From NCBI RefSeq assembly GCF_041734735.1, contig NC_134878.1, positions 40,040,329-40,104,328 of the forward strand: a DNA stretch of 64,000 bases, given 5' to 3'. Positions within the stretch are counted from its first letter, which is position 1. Each line of letters begins with the position of its first letter. The stretch comes from Babylonia areolata. Its lineage: Eukaryota > Mollusca > Gastropoda > Neogastropoda > Buccinidae. The position numbers were made by a program, and so were the translations under genes. Under the pieces are notes generated by a model that had not been told where the DNA came from, did no database searches, and saw nothing but the letters and a program-made list of their open reading frames with translations. This document shows positions 63,984 to 64,000 of this stretch, piece by piece.

Positions 63984-64000
63984 CTGCAATTGAAATGAAA

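Overview
The window looks like nuclear DNA of a mollusc, most likely a marine gastropod. The evidence is intron-rich animal genes, a eukaryotic tRNA gene, abundant CA/TG microsatellites, and tRNA-headed SINEs and RNase H-bearing LINEs of types I associate with snail genomes. The species guess rests on recalled repeat types and is an inference; the animal assignment is firm.

Two host protein genes converge tail to tail. On the + strand, 8286-19060, lies a complete five-exon gene for CFAP95 (C9orf135-like), a protein of the inner lumen of ciliary microtubules. A tRNA-Pro(TGG) gene sits just upstream on the - strand (7834-7905). On the - strand, from the right edge down to 24361, lie twelve exons encoding the C-terminal end of a laminin alpha chain: globular domains LG3, LG4 and LG5 and the stop codon. 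These exons span 39.6 kb because the introns are full of mobile DNA. Splice phases agree at every laminin junction but one.

Layout: 1-3.2 kb, microsatellite-rich flank; 3.2-6.6 kb, decayed RNase H LINE; 7.5-7.9 kb, dispersed repeat and tRNA; 8.3-19.1 kb, CFAP95, whose introns hold several SINEs, an RTE LINE, a second LINE broken by an 866-bp retroposon, an L2/CR1 fragment and a small TTAA element; 19.7-20.7 kb, a piggyBac-type element; 20.7-24.4 kb, unassigned, probably including the laminin 3' UTR; 24.4-64 kb, laminin exons among a Tigger relic, RTE, hAT-like element with a nested mariner, 30-bp minisatellite, palindrome-rich TIR element, LINE inside a piggyBac-type element, another LINE cut by a piggyBac-type element, a piggyBac with recognisable transposase ends, smaller TTAA elements and a truncated LINE.

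No operon, CRISPR array or prokaryote-style system is present. The most interesting signals are a 39-bp tandem repeat that copies the 3' splice acceptor of a laminin LG5 exon in frame, and a set of unrelated-looking TTAA-flanked elements that each carry their own repeated subterminal palindrome. Several insertions (15-bp, two 11-bp and an 8-bp target duplication, and TTAA inside a LINE reading frame) can be dated relative to one another from the sequence alone.
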